This document shows, one piece after another, positions 36,588 to 48,339 of a stretch of 64,000 bases of DNA. The number at the start of each line of letters is the position of its first letter. Position 1 is the stretch's first letter. The stretch lies in the NCBI GenBank assembly GCA_031213475.1, contig JARUPZ010000012.1, positions 11,118,727 to 11,182,726 of the forward strand. Direction: 5' to 3'. The translations under genes and the position numbers were made by a program. The notes under the pieces are model-generated. The model did not search any database and was not told where the DNA came from. It saw nothing but the letters and a program-made list of their open reading frames with translations. Source of the stretch: Nereocystis luetkeana (lineage: Eukaryota; Sar; Phaeophyceae; Laminariales; Laminariaceae).

Positions 36588-36696
36588 TGATCTGAAACCC
36601 AGCAACATCGGTATCTCGGAGGACGGAACCCTGAAGGTTTTCGACTTCGGCCTGGCCAGGGTTAGGGAGCAACGAGATCCATTGACAGATCGATAC
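36588..36696 (+). CDS. Protein kinase gene, exon with catalytic loop and DFG
   Basis: The exon follows a pyrimidine/C-rich tract and a gcag acceptor and begins in phase 2, completing the Arg of HRDLKPSN. It then reads IGISEDGTLKVFDFGLARV: the catalytic aspartate and Lys/Asn of the catalytic loop, then the magnesium-binding DFG. It closes at DRY before a gtggtg donor, in phase 0. The HRD arginine suggests a kinase regulated through its activation loop. The exon is only 109 bp and stands alone between a 12.8 kb intron and a 0.7 kb intron. The open frame seems to run on past the donor, but the downstream codons do not resemble an activation segment, whereas the next exon does. Confidence 0.9.
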
Positions 36697-36727
36697 GTGG
36701 TGCGTCTTAACATCAAAGCCCCTCTCG

Positions 36728-36836
36728 GGGTTATTTAAGACTATTTAGGACTGCGCACCAGTTGCGGGGACAAAAACACTTGAAAATCAGAGTCAGATGT
36801 AGGTTTTTGAACAGTCGGCGCTCTGGTGAAAGGGCA
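36728..36836 (+). repeat. Family B, divergent subgroup (B19)
   Basis: In the 724 bp kinase intron. Shares ctatttaggactgc and a cagagtcaga loop with B22 rather than with the main group. Confidence 0.55.
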
Positions 36837-37420
36837 TTAGCGTTAACGTAACCGTTTCAGAATTTCACCCGCATTTGTTTTGGACAGCGTACTTGGGTTT
36901 AGTGTGGGGCTGTTTTTTACCAGTTGTAGTAGGGTTGAGAGATATTTTATTTTCGCTGCATTTAGTGCAAAATGTATGACTCATACCAGGTACCACTCTG
37001 TTCCATAGTATACGCACCGTTTTAAGACTAATTTTGGCACTACGCGGTGATCGTATTTCGGAACAGAGGTACAAGTGGTAGGAGACCTCTCGTTTTGAGC
37101 ACCGGCGAGGCCTATTTTGGCGTTCTTATAGTATTGGTTAGGGCTACATTTGAAGACATGTATGTATGTATGTACCAGGTATGTATGTGTGAGACCGCGG
37201 GGTGGGAGGCGAGGGGGGTACACGTGTGATGGCACCCGCTACATGTGACCTGTGCCTCTGCCTTCCCCCCATCGCTGGTGCTCTACAGCAGCAGATTTCT
37301 TGGTTTGTTTTTCGTTCCTCACTCGTTTTTTCCGCCCGTTTCTTTCGCTGTTTTTTGGTGGTTTTCGCCGTGTACTTTACTTCGTGCCGCCTATGTATAT
37401 ATTTATATATGGCACTGCAG

Positions 37421-37492
37421 ATGACCGGCCAGACCGGCAGCCAACGGTTCATGGCGCCGGAGGTGTTCCACGGAATGCCGTACAACGAGAAG
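37421..37492 (+). CDS. Protein kinase gene, exon with the activation segment/APE
   Basis: A 72 bp exon of 24 codons, phase 0 at both ends, between an actgcag acceptor and an aag|gtacgt donor. It encodes MTGQTGSQRFMAPEVF followed by PYNEK. MAPE is the APE motif that anchors the activation loop. The threonines and serine of TGQTGS are in the usual place for activating phosphorylation; that they are phosphorylated is inference. The preceding exon ends at DRY and the following one begins VDMYSYG, giving an uninterrupted subdomain VIII-IX. Confidence 0.92.
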
Positions 37493-38154
37493 GTACGTCG
37501 AGTCTTGCCGGCTTTACAGGCTACCTACAGGCATATTATGCCGCAGTTTTTATTGAGTGGTTCTTGTTTTGGTCGTGCGTAAGTTTGGTTGTTGTTTTGT
37601 TCGCTGTTTTATCGCTGTTGTTCTTGGTGTTTTTCGTTGTTTTTTTATGTTGCTGTTGATTGGTTTGGCATAGTTACGGTTGTACTTCCGTGCACGCTAT
37701 CCTCCTGTGAATAGTATCATTGTTGTACAACTATTAATAGTTGCTGCCGCTGTGCTCATTTTTTGCTTTTATTATTGACAAACAATCGGGCCGTAGTCAC
37801 GGGGAAAAAGTTGTAGTCAGGGTTGTCAGTACTGCACAGCAGACTGGTGCATATACAAACCTGCTGTCTTTTTTGTTATTCCTGTTCCCAGACGGTGGCT
37901 ACTATCAATAATAGCATGATTCTTCTTTTTTTTACGTACGTACTCGTCCCCCCCCCCCCCCCCCCCTTTTTACCGTTTTCTCCACACCCATTTTATGTTT
38001 CGCCGTTTATTTACCGGTACTATCAATACTATGTTATCCCCATGTGACCGGTGCTTTTTTTACGGAACCTCCTTTTTATTTCAACCTTTCTCGTTTTTTT
38101 TTTCTTCATTTTTTTCGTTTGGTCTGGGCTCTCGTTCCTCGCCCCTTCCCGCAG

Positions 38155-38247
38155 GTGGACATGTACTCGTACGGCGTGGTGCTTTGGGAGCTGTGCTCGC
38201 TCCAGAAGCCCTTCGCTGGAATGTCTCCCTACCAGCACGCTCGCAAA
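38155..38247 (+). CDS. Protein kinase gene, exon with helix F
   Basis: A 93 bp, phase 0 exon behind a long pyrimidine tract and cccgcag, ending at aaa|gtgagt. It encodes VDMYSYGVVLWELCSLQKPF and then AGMSPYQHARK. The aspartate of DMYSYG is the invariant helix F residue that holds the catalytic loop, and LWEL is typical of the tyrosine-kinase-like group. Confidence 0.92.
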
Positions 38248-38810
38248 GTGAGTGTCGGTACTGCTGACGTGCCGATCTGGTGGATACACGAAACCCTTTT
38301 TATAAAAAAGTAAAAAAAAGAAAAAAGAAAAGAGAAAGCACCTCCTCCAGCTGGTAGACCGCGAGAATTTCGTTGAAACTCAGCTTTGCACGCTTCACAC
38401 GATGCTGGACGAACATGTGGTCTATACGTATATACGCTCTACTCGTACAGTGCTGCGGTAAAAAAAAAACCGACAACCATTTTTCTGCCGGGAGGGGCGG
38501 GGTGGGGTTCGTGACTGGGCGAGAATATCTACCATCGGCGACTGAACCAAACGATTGTTGTTTTTCTGCCTAATCACTGGTAGTATCGCTGGTACCGTAC
38601 GTACAATAACACGCTGTGTTGGCTTAACTCTTGGGAAGGTTCCATACAGGCCGGGGTGATTTTTACATACCAGGTCTGCAAGAAACCCGAACGGTCGTAG
38701 TCAGAAATGTGCCTACCTGCATTGGCAAAGCAATGCTAGAGCTGTACTCCGAAGAGCCATCAAGGCCCACCGTGTCGAGGTGTTGTGGTGGTAGGAAGGG
38801 GCGGGGAGGG

Positions 38811-38960
38811 CGGTGTACTCGATAGGAGAGATGCACTCGATCTCATGCATGGCCGTAGTCGTATGACCATAGACCCTCGCATCCCTACAATGCCGGAACG
38901 GAGCATGTCGGGTTTTCACCGACCAGGCAGACATTGCTTGCACCAAGCGCGAAGCGCCGT
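38811..38960 (+). repeat. Family D element, partial (D2)
   Basis: From gtgtactcgataggagagat to caccaagcgcgaagcgccg, in the last kinase intron; G-rich tracts on both sides. Confidence 0.82.
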
Positions 38961-39230
38961 GCGGGGAGGGGGGGGGGGAGGGGGAGGGGCGTAGGTAGGG
39001 GGAGGGCGTGTGCGGACTAATGGGGATGCCCAAATAGTGGAACCATCCCATATAATTTCACACACGCACGCACCCTCCCTTTTTTTGACGAATTTCCAAG
39101 CCGGTTTCCTCTCGACATGGAGACAGTGAGTGCAAATCAAACGCCGAGCGGTGCACGCATGCATCTATCGTGCATACGTGATGACGATATGTTTTCCCAA
39201 AAGCAACCGCTTTCGTTTTGTGCGCGTCCC

Positions 39231-39328
39231 TTAACCCTCTTAGGACCCCAGTCTCGTTTCGGGGACAAACTACTTATAATTAGAGTGATTTGTCCCCACA
39301 TATGGGAGTGCGGTGCTAAAGGGGTTAA
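39231..39328 (+). repeat. Family B element (B20)
   Basis: Full-length with TTAA at both ends. Confidence 0.83.
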
Positions 39329-39347
39329 TGACACTTAATCTCCCTTA

Positions 39348-39464
39348 ATGAACCCTTCTCCTACGGTAAAAACTGCAGTCTCTGTTTCGGAGACAAAACA
39401 GCTCAAGTTCTACTGTACGTGCATATTTTGTCCCGCAAACAGGACCGCAGTCTTTAAGGGGGTT
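39348..39464 (+). repeat. Family B element, diverged (B21)
   Basis: Arms contain actgcagtctctgtttcgg and gcaaacaggaccgcagtct; 20 bp after B20. Confidence 0.65.
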
Positions 39465-39717
39465 GGTGAAAAAAATGGCTCGGGAGTGCATCCCAGGGGT
39501 GTGTGTTTTCTTGTACACCCCGCTCTGGGCGTATATATGGAGGCGTCTTTGCCGGTCTTTTAGCCCACAAATCTTACCAGATAAAAGTGCTCATACCTAC
39601 CTCTCTCTCTGATGTTTGGAATCTGATCTGAATATATACGACCCACTTTTGGACTCTCGATGTTGCTGGTGATAATTTTACGGGGGGGCATGTTGATAGT
39701 GATCAATGCCTGGTATT

Positions 39718-39824
39718 GTTACGGGGGACCATAGGAAATAGGACCAAATATAGATAGTGAAAATAGCGAAATATATTGTTTTTTGTGTGTACCGTAGGTT
39801 CTATTTAGTATGGTCCCCCGTAAT
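39718..39824 (-). repeat. Family A element (A12)
   Basis: Full-length copy directly abutting A13. Confidence 0.8.
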
Positions 39825-40056
39825 CGGGGGGGCCATACCTGGTAGTAAATAGGACCAAAGATTGTTATTACGGGGGACCCTAGTTAACAGGACCTATGGT
39901 GTACATCAAAACCTATATATTTAACCATTTTTTCGAACAATATTTGGTCCTGTTAACTATGGCCCCCCGTAATAGTGAAAATAGTTAAATATATATACAC
40001 CTGGTAGGTTTTTGTGCTTACTGTAGGTCCTATTTAATATGGTTCCCCGTAGTAAT
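39825..40056 (-). repeat. Family A element containing another family A element (A13)
   Basis: The outer copy is split at attgTTA/gtgaaa by A14. Removing A14 plus one TA restores the consensus attgTTAgtgaaa. It also carries an exact 7 bp TACCTGGTA addition at 39836 (ccaTA-CCTGG-TAgtaaat) and a CACCTGGTA at about 40008. Confidence 0.82.
39866..39974 (+). mobile_element. Nested family A element showing a TA target duplication (A14)
   Basis: Inserted into A13. The element proper is TTACGGGGG...CCCCCGTAA flanked by TA on both sides, while the empty site has a single TA. A TA duplication is the hallmark of Tc1/mariner-type elements, so family A is best described as a Tc1/mariner-type MITE; the transposase is not in the window. 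Confidence 0.82.
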
Positions 40057-40944
40057 AGTCAGGAGCAAATATGCTTACTATTACTAGTAGTAAAGATACT
40101 GGAGTATATAGCTTGTTATGTACACGATGAGTCCTGGTTACTTCAGGTTCCCCGTTGTTTGGTTTGTGTGCGTGTCAGACGGTGATCGTATTGTCGGGCA
40201 GAGTGGTGTTGATCTGTCGGCTGACGGCAGGCGCTCTTGATTGCCCCGCCAAAGAACTCGTTACACCATAAGTACAGTAGCACGTATATTTATGAATAGA
40301 TTTTACAGTGAAGTCTGAAGAGAGCCGGACGGGCCAATACCGACCTATAGCGCCCTGCCCTAGAAGCATGCCTGGTAAGTACCAGGTACCGTTTTGTGTG
40401 CCAGGTATCAAGTATTAACGTTTGATGTTTACTCCAAACGGTCCCTGTGTTTGGTTAGGGAGTGGTATTTGCTTGGGACAGCAGTGGCGCAGCGCCCGTG
40501 AGGGTGACGGCGCACGTTCTACGTTGCTTGTAGGCACGATAGCAGTCACCTATAGCAGTCACCTTTGTAGCCTTCGTTTTGCGCGCGGAAAGCGGCTCGA
40601 CAGTGGAAACAACAGAGCAGTTGTTGAAGCTTTTTGAGTGCAGTGCAGTGCAAAACCCTCGGAAGCTATTGTTGGTATATCACGCGGCAGGGCATGCGCG
40701 TCGGTCGAACGATTTGTTGAATCAGTGGATACCCGGCGCCACCAACACATCAGCATCAGCAGCAGCAACAACATCAGCAGCATCAGCAGCAACATCGCAC
40801 TCCCTCATCCTAACCGACGATGCCTGTTGACGGTCTACTTTTGGTCCCCGTCATGGCCTCTTTATACTAGTTATACTCGTTTTAGTGTAGGGAGTTCCAT
40901 AGTGACTGTCTGTCGATAGGGGCAAGAGTGCCTGCTGGTAGCCG

Positions 40945-41195
40945 ACATATTTGATTGACCCTATTAAGGGTCACATTCAACCGACACATTTGACGCTAAC
41001 GGTCACATTGAACTGACACATTGGACCCTAGCGGTCAAATTCAACCGACACATTTGACTCTAACGGTCACATGAAACCCACACACTGGGCCCTAGCGGTC
41101 GCATTCAACCGACACATGTGACCTTAACGGTCACATTCAACCGACACATTTACCCCCGACGATTCAACAGACGTATTCAATTTTAACGGCCACAT
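40945..41195 (+). repeat. ~36 bp tandem repeat at the end of the last kinase intron
   Basis: About six units of ttcaaccgacacatttgac plus (g/c)ctaacggtcaca, alternating gac.ctaacggt and gaccctagcggt versions. It ends about 50 bp before the acceptor of the last kinase exon. Confidence 0.8.
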
Positions 41196-41253
41196 TGACC
41201 CCCCCCCCCCCTCCAACCCAACCCAACCCAATCCAACGGTCACTAAAAAGCAG

Positions 41254-41448
41254 GTGTTCAAGCTCGGGATGCGACCGACGTTAGACGCGCGATGGCCGCG
41301 GCAACTGCAAGCGCTGATGGACGGCTGCTGGCACGTCGACCCCGACTTTCGCCCGGACGCCTGGCAAGCCGTAGAAGTCCTCTCGGAGATCATCGAGAGC
41401 AGCAAAAACGCCGGTTTCAAAAGGGGAACTCCTTTGTATAGGTTGTAG
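41254..41448 (+). CDS. Protein kinase gene, last exon
   Basis: The final exon of the kinase follows aaaagcag at phase 0 and ends at a TAG stop. It encodes VFKLGMRPTL, then LMDGCWHVDPDFRPDAWQAV and a short tail ending in PLYRL. CW..DP..RP is the helix H/I signature, and its arginine pairs with the APE glutamate. The protein ends about 25 residues after the domain, so no C-terminal module exists. The 3,006 bp intron before it carries palindromic elements and a tandem repeat. The exon is richer in G and C than the surrounding intron. Confidence 0.9.
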   Translation: MFKLGMRPTLDARWPRQLQALMDGCWHVDPDFRPDAWQAVEVLSEIIESSKNAGFKRGTPLYRL

Positions 41449-41659
41449 CCCCCCGACCAATCAGATTGGGGGCTGGGTTGTGTAGGTTGTATGGGCTCCT
41501 ATTTTGCTCGCGGGAGGTTTTGGCGGCTCTCGGGGGGCTAAACTCGTGCGCGTAAGAAACGGCGTCGCGCGAAATTGTATTGAGAAAGGCGCCAGGGAGA
41601 GAGCGATAAGGATAAGGACGCTCTCTTCTCGTTTTTTTTTTAACGCACGGACAGCGTAG

Positions 41660-41960
41660 AGGTTGATTGGTGGGAATCGAAGTTCAATTGGATTTTATTG
41701 GATTGAATCGAAGTTCAATTGGATTGACTCGAATTGAATTGAACCGAGCTTCAATAGGATTGGGTTGGATTGGATTGAATTGAGTCGGAGTGAACTGGAT
41801 CGAAGCGGATTTTATTGAATTCCATCCGATTGGATTTTACTGAATTGGATTGGATCGGATTTTCCTAGATTGGGTCGGATCGGATTGAATTGACGTTACT
41901 TTTTTAGTTCGATGGGACGGTGTTTCGTTTTGATCGGATCGGGTTGGATTGGACTGAACT
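41660..41960 (+). repeat. Degenerate attggattgaat minisatellite
   Basis: Many short units of attggattgaatcgaa and ttttattggattg type, irregular spacing. Confidence 0.8.
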
Positions 41961-42376
41961 CCCACCACGGCGATGATGTAAAGTGGCCGGTGCGCCGAAC
42001 CTGGTATCTCCAGCAGTAGCACTGAAATTTCGTGCTAGGGGAGAGGGGTTAAAGCTGGGGCGATTTGTGAGGCAAAGGGGGCGGTATGTGTGCCTCCCGA
42101 TCCGGAGAGGGTGGATTCCGCGCTGTGAGATGAGACACAAAACTCAGAGAGAGGTCGGTTATCGTAGTGAGCGAGAGATAGCAGCGCATGGGAACCGCGA
42201 AGTAGGTTCCCAGAAAATTCCTTTCGGTGGATTGCCAGGGTCTGTTCCGCGCCCTAATCGAGCCTACACCTCTCCAAGGTGCTCGCTCACTACCCGTGGT
42301 TGATTGCTTGGTTAGTCCCATGTCATGGCGCGTAAGTGGGGATGTTTTTCGTTTTTTTTTGTTATCTCATCTCTTC

Positions 42377-42399
42377 CCCCCCCCCCCCCCCCCCCCCCC
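42377..42399 (+). repeat. Poly-C tract
   Basis: About 22 C. Runs of 10 to 20 C or G also occur at about 29890, 37951, 38968, 41201, 42642, 42957, 56808, 57340, 58797 and 61346. Confidence 0.9.
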
Positions 42400-42849
42400 G
42401 CTGCCGCCGCCGCCCCTACCGTATTTTTGTGTGGATTCTTGGATTCTTGGGTAGGGTATCATGGGTAAAATGGTATGGTATTTTATAGGAACATGTGGTT
42501 TGAAGGCTCTGGGGCTGCGCCCTTTAGCTAGTGGGCGGGGAGATGGTCTTGCACGCCTGCGGAGGAAACCGCTACTAATTGCAGTCCTTGTTATTTGCAA
42601 ACTATGGTTGCCTTGGCGACTGATTGGTTGTGGCAAGTATGACCCCCCCCCCCCCCCCACCCGCCCATCCATTCATCCATCCCCCATCCCCTTATCTGGG
42701 TGTAAGCCGTCTCGAAGTGTGTTTTTAGTTTTTAGGTGGGGATATTCGGGGGGAGGGGGGGTAGCGGGTGGGGGTAATAAGCCGTTTTCCGAAAATGGTG
42801 TGAGGGCACAAACACGCGTGGGGTAATTTTTGTTTTTAACACGCCGACA

Positions 42850-43205
42850 GCCCCCCTCCCCCCTCCCGACATATAGGGCGTCCGACAAGGGGGCCCCAAT
42901 CGAACGCACTATCAATAGGGCGTCCAACAGGGGGCCCCAATACAAAGGGCAGGGGAGGGGGGGGGGGGGGGGGGGGGCGATATGTGGGGTTCCCGACAGG
43001 GAGACCCGGTATATAGGGGGCCCGTTGTATGGGGCTCCCCGACAGGGGGCCCCGGTGTATAGGGCATTCAACGGGGGGCCCCGATAACTGGGGGGGGGGG
43101 GCGTTCCTCATTTGTTGCTTGCCTCGTCCAACTGGGCAACTGGGGGATGGGGGGGGCGATAGATAAGGCGCCTGGCAGGGGGCGCGAGATATAGAGCGTT
43201 CGAGG
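42850..43205 (+). repeat. GC-rich degenerate tandem repeat
   Basis: Units like gggcgtccgacagggggccccaata and gggccccggtatataggg, mixed with G runs. Six frames stay open, so the ORFs here are compositional. Confidence 0.75.
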
Positions 43206-44940
43206 GGAAAAAAATATGCGCCAGTAGTGGCACATCCAAGCCACGCCCCACCCTTTAGTTACGTCCCACCCTTTTGATTTGTACTAGTATTACTATGCAC
43301 TACTGCTGCTGCTGCTATGCTTGGCGCCTATAGTCGACCCACCGACCGGAACCCTGTGGCAGGGATCAATGGTTGGATGCCAAAAGAGTCTTTAGCAGCT
43401 TGATTGGTTCTACGCTTGGCAAAGACTCGAGGTTGATTGGGCCAGTGCAGTAGTGGTAGTACAATTTGAAGGGTGAGACATGGCTTGTATACGCCACTAC
43501 AGTAGTGGCGTCTATAATTTTCCGGGCGTTCGAGAGGTGGGGGGGAGGGGGCAGGGGGGGGGACAGCCGACCAGTGTTTTTTTGTTGATGCTTTTGAAAC
43601 ATTTTGTTTGTCGTGTGTTGGATCATGCCGCGCTACTCGTGATAGAGGGTTGCATTACAGTAGTAGTGGTGGTGGTGGTGGTGGTAACGCGTTTCCAAGC
43701 AGTGGAAACCCGTGGTTAAATTGCTCTCGCCCAGCGTTACCAAACACTCACAGTAGCATGATTATCGTGAGAGACGGGAGGGGGGGGAAGCATGGCGTGA
43801 AGAAGTTTGGCATTTCTTGTATTCCTGTCGTTTTTCATACGGCGAACCCTCCCTGCCGGTTTTGATTGATCGGTTGATTCGAAAGACAGAATGTGCGAGC
43901 CCGCACCCGGGGACACGTTTGTAGAGAAAATGAGGCGTCGACACTAGTTTTTCGCCTTGGTTGGACGCGGGGTTTTCCACAGCACTCTTCCGAGGTCACA
44001 GGAGCTTGGCCCCTTTCTTGAAATGCGCAGTTGCACTATCAGGTACTGCCTAAAAAGTGCGGGCAAGAAATGTCTTTTTGTCTCAGCTACGGAAGCAGCG
44101 TAGCCCTGTAACCGTCTTTTATTTATTTTTTTGTGTCCCCGTGTCCTGATGTTTTAAAAAGCCGATTGGGATAGCTTTGTGTGAAAAGCCGTGTAGATGT
44201 TGAACCTGGCACGAGAGGGGGCAGGCGAGGACGCCCGAACTATGCGTGGTGGTGGGTATGATGTAGGATAAATATACAGTAGCGAGCAAGTGAGCCCGCA
44301 TTATGTATGTGCGATGCCTTGTTTACATACTGGATGAGATAATTCGTCATTATTTCATGACGAGAATATTTAACGACGTTTTTTTTTTCGTGCTTATTGT
44401 AAGCCACACTTCAAAAATGGCCCCATTCGTGCTAACTCCCAGTTAAGGTCGTCCCCTCAACCGACACAGCAGCAGTCGGAGGGTTGATTATTGGCCAAGC
44501 GACGCTGGTTGCGTGCTGCGTAAAAAGATGGCGACAAACGATGATGTCCAACAGCAAATGTGATTATGTGACGAGGCGTTCTACGATAGGGGGGTTCACA
44601 CCCTGATTTTTCTGAAGCTTTTCTCTTAGAGAGCTCCAAACCTCACCCGAAAACTGACGTCAGCAAAAATCAGGTTCCATCCCGATGAAAAGTTCCATGG
44701 CCAAAGTATGCAAAAACGTCGTTTTTGTTGAAAACAAGATTGGCATTCCGACGATTCTGGGTTAAGGAACCCCGTCATTCAGAAAACATTTAATTTACCG
44801 GAATGTGCCACCCCTTGTCTATCGCAGAACGGGCCTGTCGTAGAAATACACTAAAAAATCCGTGTGGTCTTTGGTGAAGGCCCGCGCTCGGCTGAGAGCT
44901 CGCCACAGCATTGCTGCAGCTCCCAAGAGTATAGAGTGAT
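43206..44940. other. No gene seen
   Basis: Unremarkable sequence with a short GTG run at 43665-43684; no frame looked coding. Confidence 0.5.
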
Positions 44941-44999
44941 GATCACCCAGACGATGCACATACACTGGGTGTACGAGGCGCAACACTAGTCGGGGAGAC

Positions 45000-46680
45000 C
45001 GCATAGTATGAAGAGACACTACGAAAGACCATGCCCGCCGCACCGGGGGACGATATGGTCCCACCCCCTGATAATAAATACTTCCCTACAACTACAACTC
45101 CATCAACCCGGGGACGAAACGCACTTCCCCCAGATCGATACCGCCCGCAAGGTGTGGAAACCCCAACCCCTCTGGTTGATATATGGTTGGCTGTGGGGCT
45201 CGTGGAGCCTACACTCGGCGAGAGTTGCCCCTCGGGACAACGGGGAGGTCCCGTCGAACCCGGGGACGACAAGGTCCCCCCGCCGGATAACAAATCCTTC
45301 CATAAACCCATAACTCCAACAGCCCGGGGACGAAAACGAACATACCCTGGGTTGATACCGCCCCGAAAGGTGTGGAAACCCAAGCCCAATGGGCAATTTA
45401 TGATTGGCTGGGGCTTATGGACCCAGCGCACGGCGAGAGTTGTCCCCAGGGACAACGGCGAGGTTCTGCTTGCATCCGGGGACGATAAGTTACCGTCCCT
45501 TGAAAATAAAACATTTTATACGTGTACAACTAACTGCAACCAACCGGGGAGGAAAACGGATACCCCCCGGGTCGATACCGCTCCGCATTGTGGAAATCTC
45601 GACTCCACTGGCCGATTATGATTGGCTGGGTTCATGGAGCCAGCGCACGGCGAGAAGAGTGCCCCCCGGGACAACGGCGAGGTTCTTGCCTGTACCCGGA
45701 GACGATATAGTCCCGTCCCCTGATCAGACCCTTATATACATCCACAACTCCAACTACTCGGGGACGAAACGGGCATTCCCCGGGTCGATACCGCCTCGCA
45801 AGATGTGGGAACCCCAAACCCATTGGTCAATTTATGGTTGGCTGGGGCTCATGGTCAATGTCCCGCCGCACCCAGGGATGGTAAGGCCCCATATGCGAAT
45901 CAGAAAGCCTTCCGTACATCTACAACTGCAACCAACCGGGGAGGAAAATGAACATCGCCAGGGTTGATACCGCCCCGCGAGATGTGGAAACCCCAATTCC
46001 ACTGGCTGATTCACGGTTTAGCTATTATTGGCTCATGGAGCCAACGCGCGACGAAAATTGCCGCTTGGGATAACGGCGAGGTCCCGCCGCACCCGGAACA
46101 ATAAGTTCCCTTGGATCAGAAATATTTCCGTACATCTACAACAGATACTGCTACCAACCGGGGAGGAAACGGACATCTCCTGGGTTGATACCGCCCCGCA
46201 AGGGATGGAAACCCCCAATCCCGCTGGCAACCGAAACGGGCATCCCCCGGGTCGATACCGCCCGCAAGGCGTGTATGATTTTCCTGGGGCGTATGGAGCC
46301 GGCGGGCGGCGAGAGTTTCCCCTTGGGATAAAGGCGAGGTTCTGCTGCACCCGGGAACAACAAGTTCCAATTCCCTGATCGGGCATCCTTCCGCACATCT
46401 AGAACTCCAACCACCCGAGGATGGAAACGGACATTCCCCGGGTCGATACCGCCCCGTAAAGTGTGGAAACCCCAACCCCACGGGCTGGTTTACGCTTCGG
46501 CTGGGGCTCATGGTCGATGTCCCGCCGCACCCGGGGATGGTAAAAGCCCCATCCTCGAGTCAGAAATCCTTCAATACATGTACAACTTCAACAGCCCGGA
46601 AACAAAACGGACATCCCCTGGGTCGATACCGCCCCGCGCGGCGGTCCGTACATTTCCGCCGTTCAGAGAGTGGACAGCAC
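45000..46680 (+). repeat. Tandem array, ~180-220 bp period, about 8 units
   Basis: Units begin near 45108, 45327, 45546, 45759, 45937, 46158, 46416 and 46596 with a ccggggacgaaacggac-type block, then gggtcgataccgccccgcaa, gtggaaaccccaa, a tggttggctggggctcatgg block, agcgcacggcgagagttg and gggacaacggcgaggt. Units differ by substitutions and by a ~60 bp deletion in the seventh. Several frames stay open across units because of the composition, but no frame is kept in all. Confidence 0.85.
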
Positions 46681-47249
46681 AGCACACTACGAGTCCTACT
46701 GTACCATACCAGGTAGTTACATACTACTCGTAGTGTAATTTGGGAAAGGTAGGGCTAGTGCCACGGGCGGAGCCATGGCCGTACCGCTATAAATATTGTT
46801 TCCGCTATCGTTTTGGGGTACTCCTGCTGTGATGAGTTGCCAAATAGAGGACAGGCAGTACCAGTCTCGAGGCCCATATAACCTGTTAAGGATACACGTA
46901 CTTACTGCTGCTACATGTATGTATTGTATGTTGGAGCACTCCGCCTACCCGCCGATGGCTGCGTAAATGGGGGTTCTAGTTGATAGCAGCTACAGTAGTC
47001 TACCGAGCCCCGTTGGCACAGCTGCGTAGCTCAACAAGGATATATATATGAACAGTACAGCGGTAGCAGCTACGTGTAGATAGAACTGCTCGCTCGCTTG
47101 CAGGGTTGCACAGATTGCACAAATCGCGATGTACAGTTTGTTACCGAGTACGTACAGTAGATAATCTATTTTCAAGTTTGTACTGCCGCTGCCGCTGTAG
47201 ATTCACCTGTCGTTATGATATATATGTTGTTTTTGTGCAGTACCTGGTA

Positions 47250-47592
47250 TGTGATATGAGTGGAGTGCTCATGGGCTATAGATATAGATAATATAGTCTG
47301 CGGTTTCGTAGCCTAAAGGAATGCGAGAATATCCCAAAGAATGGATTAACTCGGCGGCTATTCCTCTAGTTGAGAGTAACGTTCTTTCAGGAATGTTCTT
47401 TAGGGCGGATAACCCGTTAGACGAGATTAATGTTCCCTAACGCAGATAGGACCATAAAGTGAGAAGATTTTATACTAGCAGAAGAACGATCGGTAGCCAT
47501 AGGAAAGTTATTTAGGAGTACACTAGATACGAGGAATTTAGGAGAGCTTGTGGCGCGGGGTGGGACGAGTATTATATCTGAGCGTCGAGTCC
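47250..47592 (+). repeat. Direct repeat, left copy (possible LTR)
   Basis: About 340 bp starting tgtgatatgagtggagt, with ctatagatatagataatata, gttctttcaggaatgttctt and ggtgggacgagt blocks, some 90 per cent alike to 47930-48276. Its left edge abuts a TACCTGGTA. An aataaa lies at 47651 beyond the shared part. Confidence 0.75.
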
Positions 47593-47705
47593 CACCCCCC
47601 TACCTCTCACTTCTCTACCAGAGCACCTACCTCCTCAGCTCTAGTCATCAATAAATAAGATCTATATCAGAAGAAGCGACGCACTGCTTCCCAGCTGCCA
47701 GATAC

Positions 47706-47738
47706 ACCTGCGTCCCTTACCCTTACCCTTACCCTTAC
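47706..47738 (+). repeat. (CCCTTA)n stretch
   Basis: About four units; not the TTAGGG telomere unit but one base order different. Confidence 0.75.
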
Positions 47739-47929
47739 CTCGGCCTTATCTTCACATCTGACGTCGTAGTGTTTGGGTCTTATTACACGGTGTGGGGAAA
47801 GCTATAGCCTCATTTAGTTTCGAATAGCCGCAACTTCGACCACCTTTTCCTGGTCTTTTGGGATGAACTTTGTCATCATCCTTCAGCCATCTTGTGGTTT
47901 GCATATACGACTAATTCAGGGTGGGCTAA

Positions 47930-48276
47930 TGTGATATGAGTGGAGTACTCTCATGGGCTATAGATATAGATAATATAGTCTGCGGCTTCGTAGCCTAAAG
48001 GAATACGAGAATATCCTTAAGAATATATTAACTCGACGGCTATATTCCTTTAGTTGAGAGTAACGTTCTTTCAGGAATGTTCTTTAGGACGGATATCCCG
48101 TTAGACGGGAGTAATGTGTTCCTTAATGCAGGTAGGACCATAAAGTGAGAAGTTCTTACGTATACTAGCAGAAGAACGATCGGTAGCCATAGGAAAGTTA
48201 TTTAGGAGTACACTAGATAAGAGGAATTCAGGAGAGCTTGTGGCGCGGGGTGGGACGAGTATATCTGAGCGTCGAG
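47930..48276 (+). repeat. Direct repeat, right copy (possible LTR)
   Basis: Same 5' edge (tgtgatatgagtggagt), preceded by a purine-rich cagggtgggctaa. The 340 bp between the copies contain no coding sequence, so if these are LTRs the element is a TRIM-sized, non-autonomous one. No target duplication was found. Confidence 0.7.
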
Positions 48277-48339
48277 TACCCAAGTATAATACGTGTACTC
48301 GTACGTGTAATACCCACCTGTATACCTGGATGGTGTGGA

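Noticed and set aside
42461..43111. Long frames on both strands
   Set aside because: GC-rich degenerate tandem repeats and homopolymers keep several frames open at once.
45031..45967. 187-196 codon plus-strand frames
   Set aside because: They cross units of the tandem array in different frames, and no frame is maintained from unit to unit.
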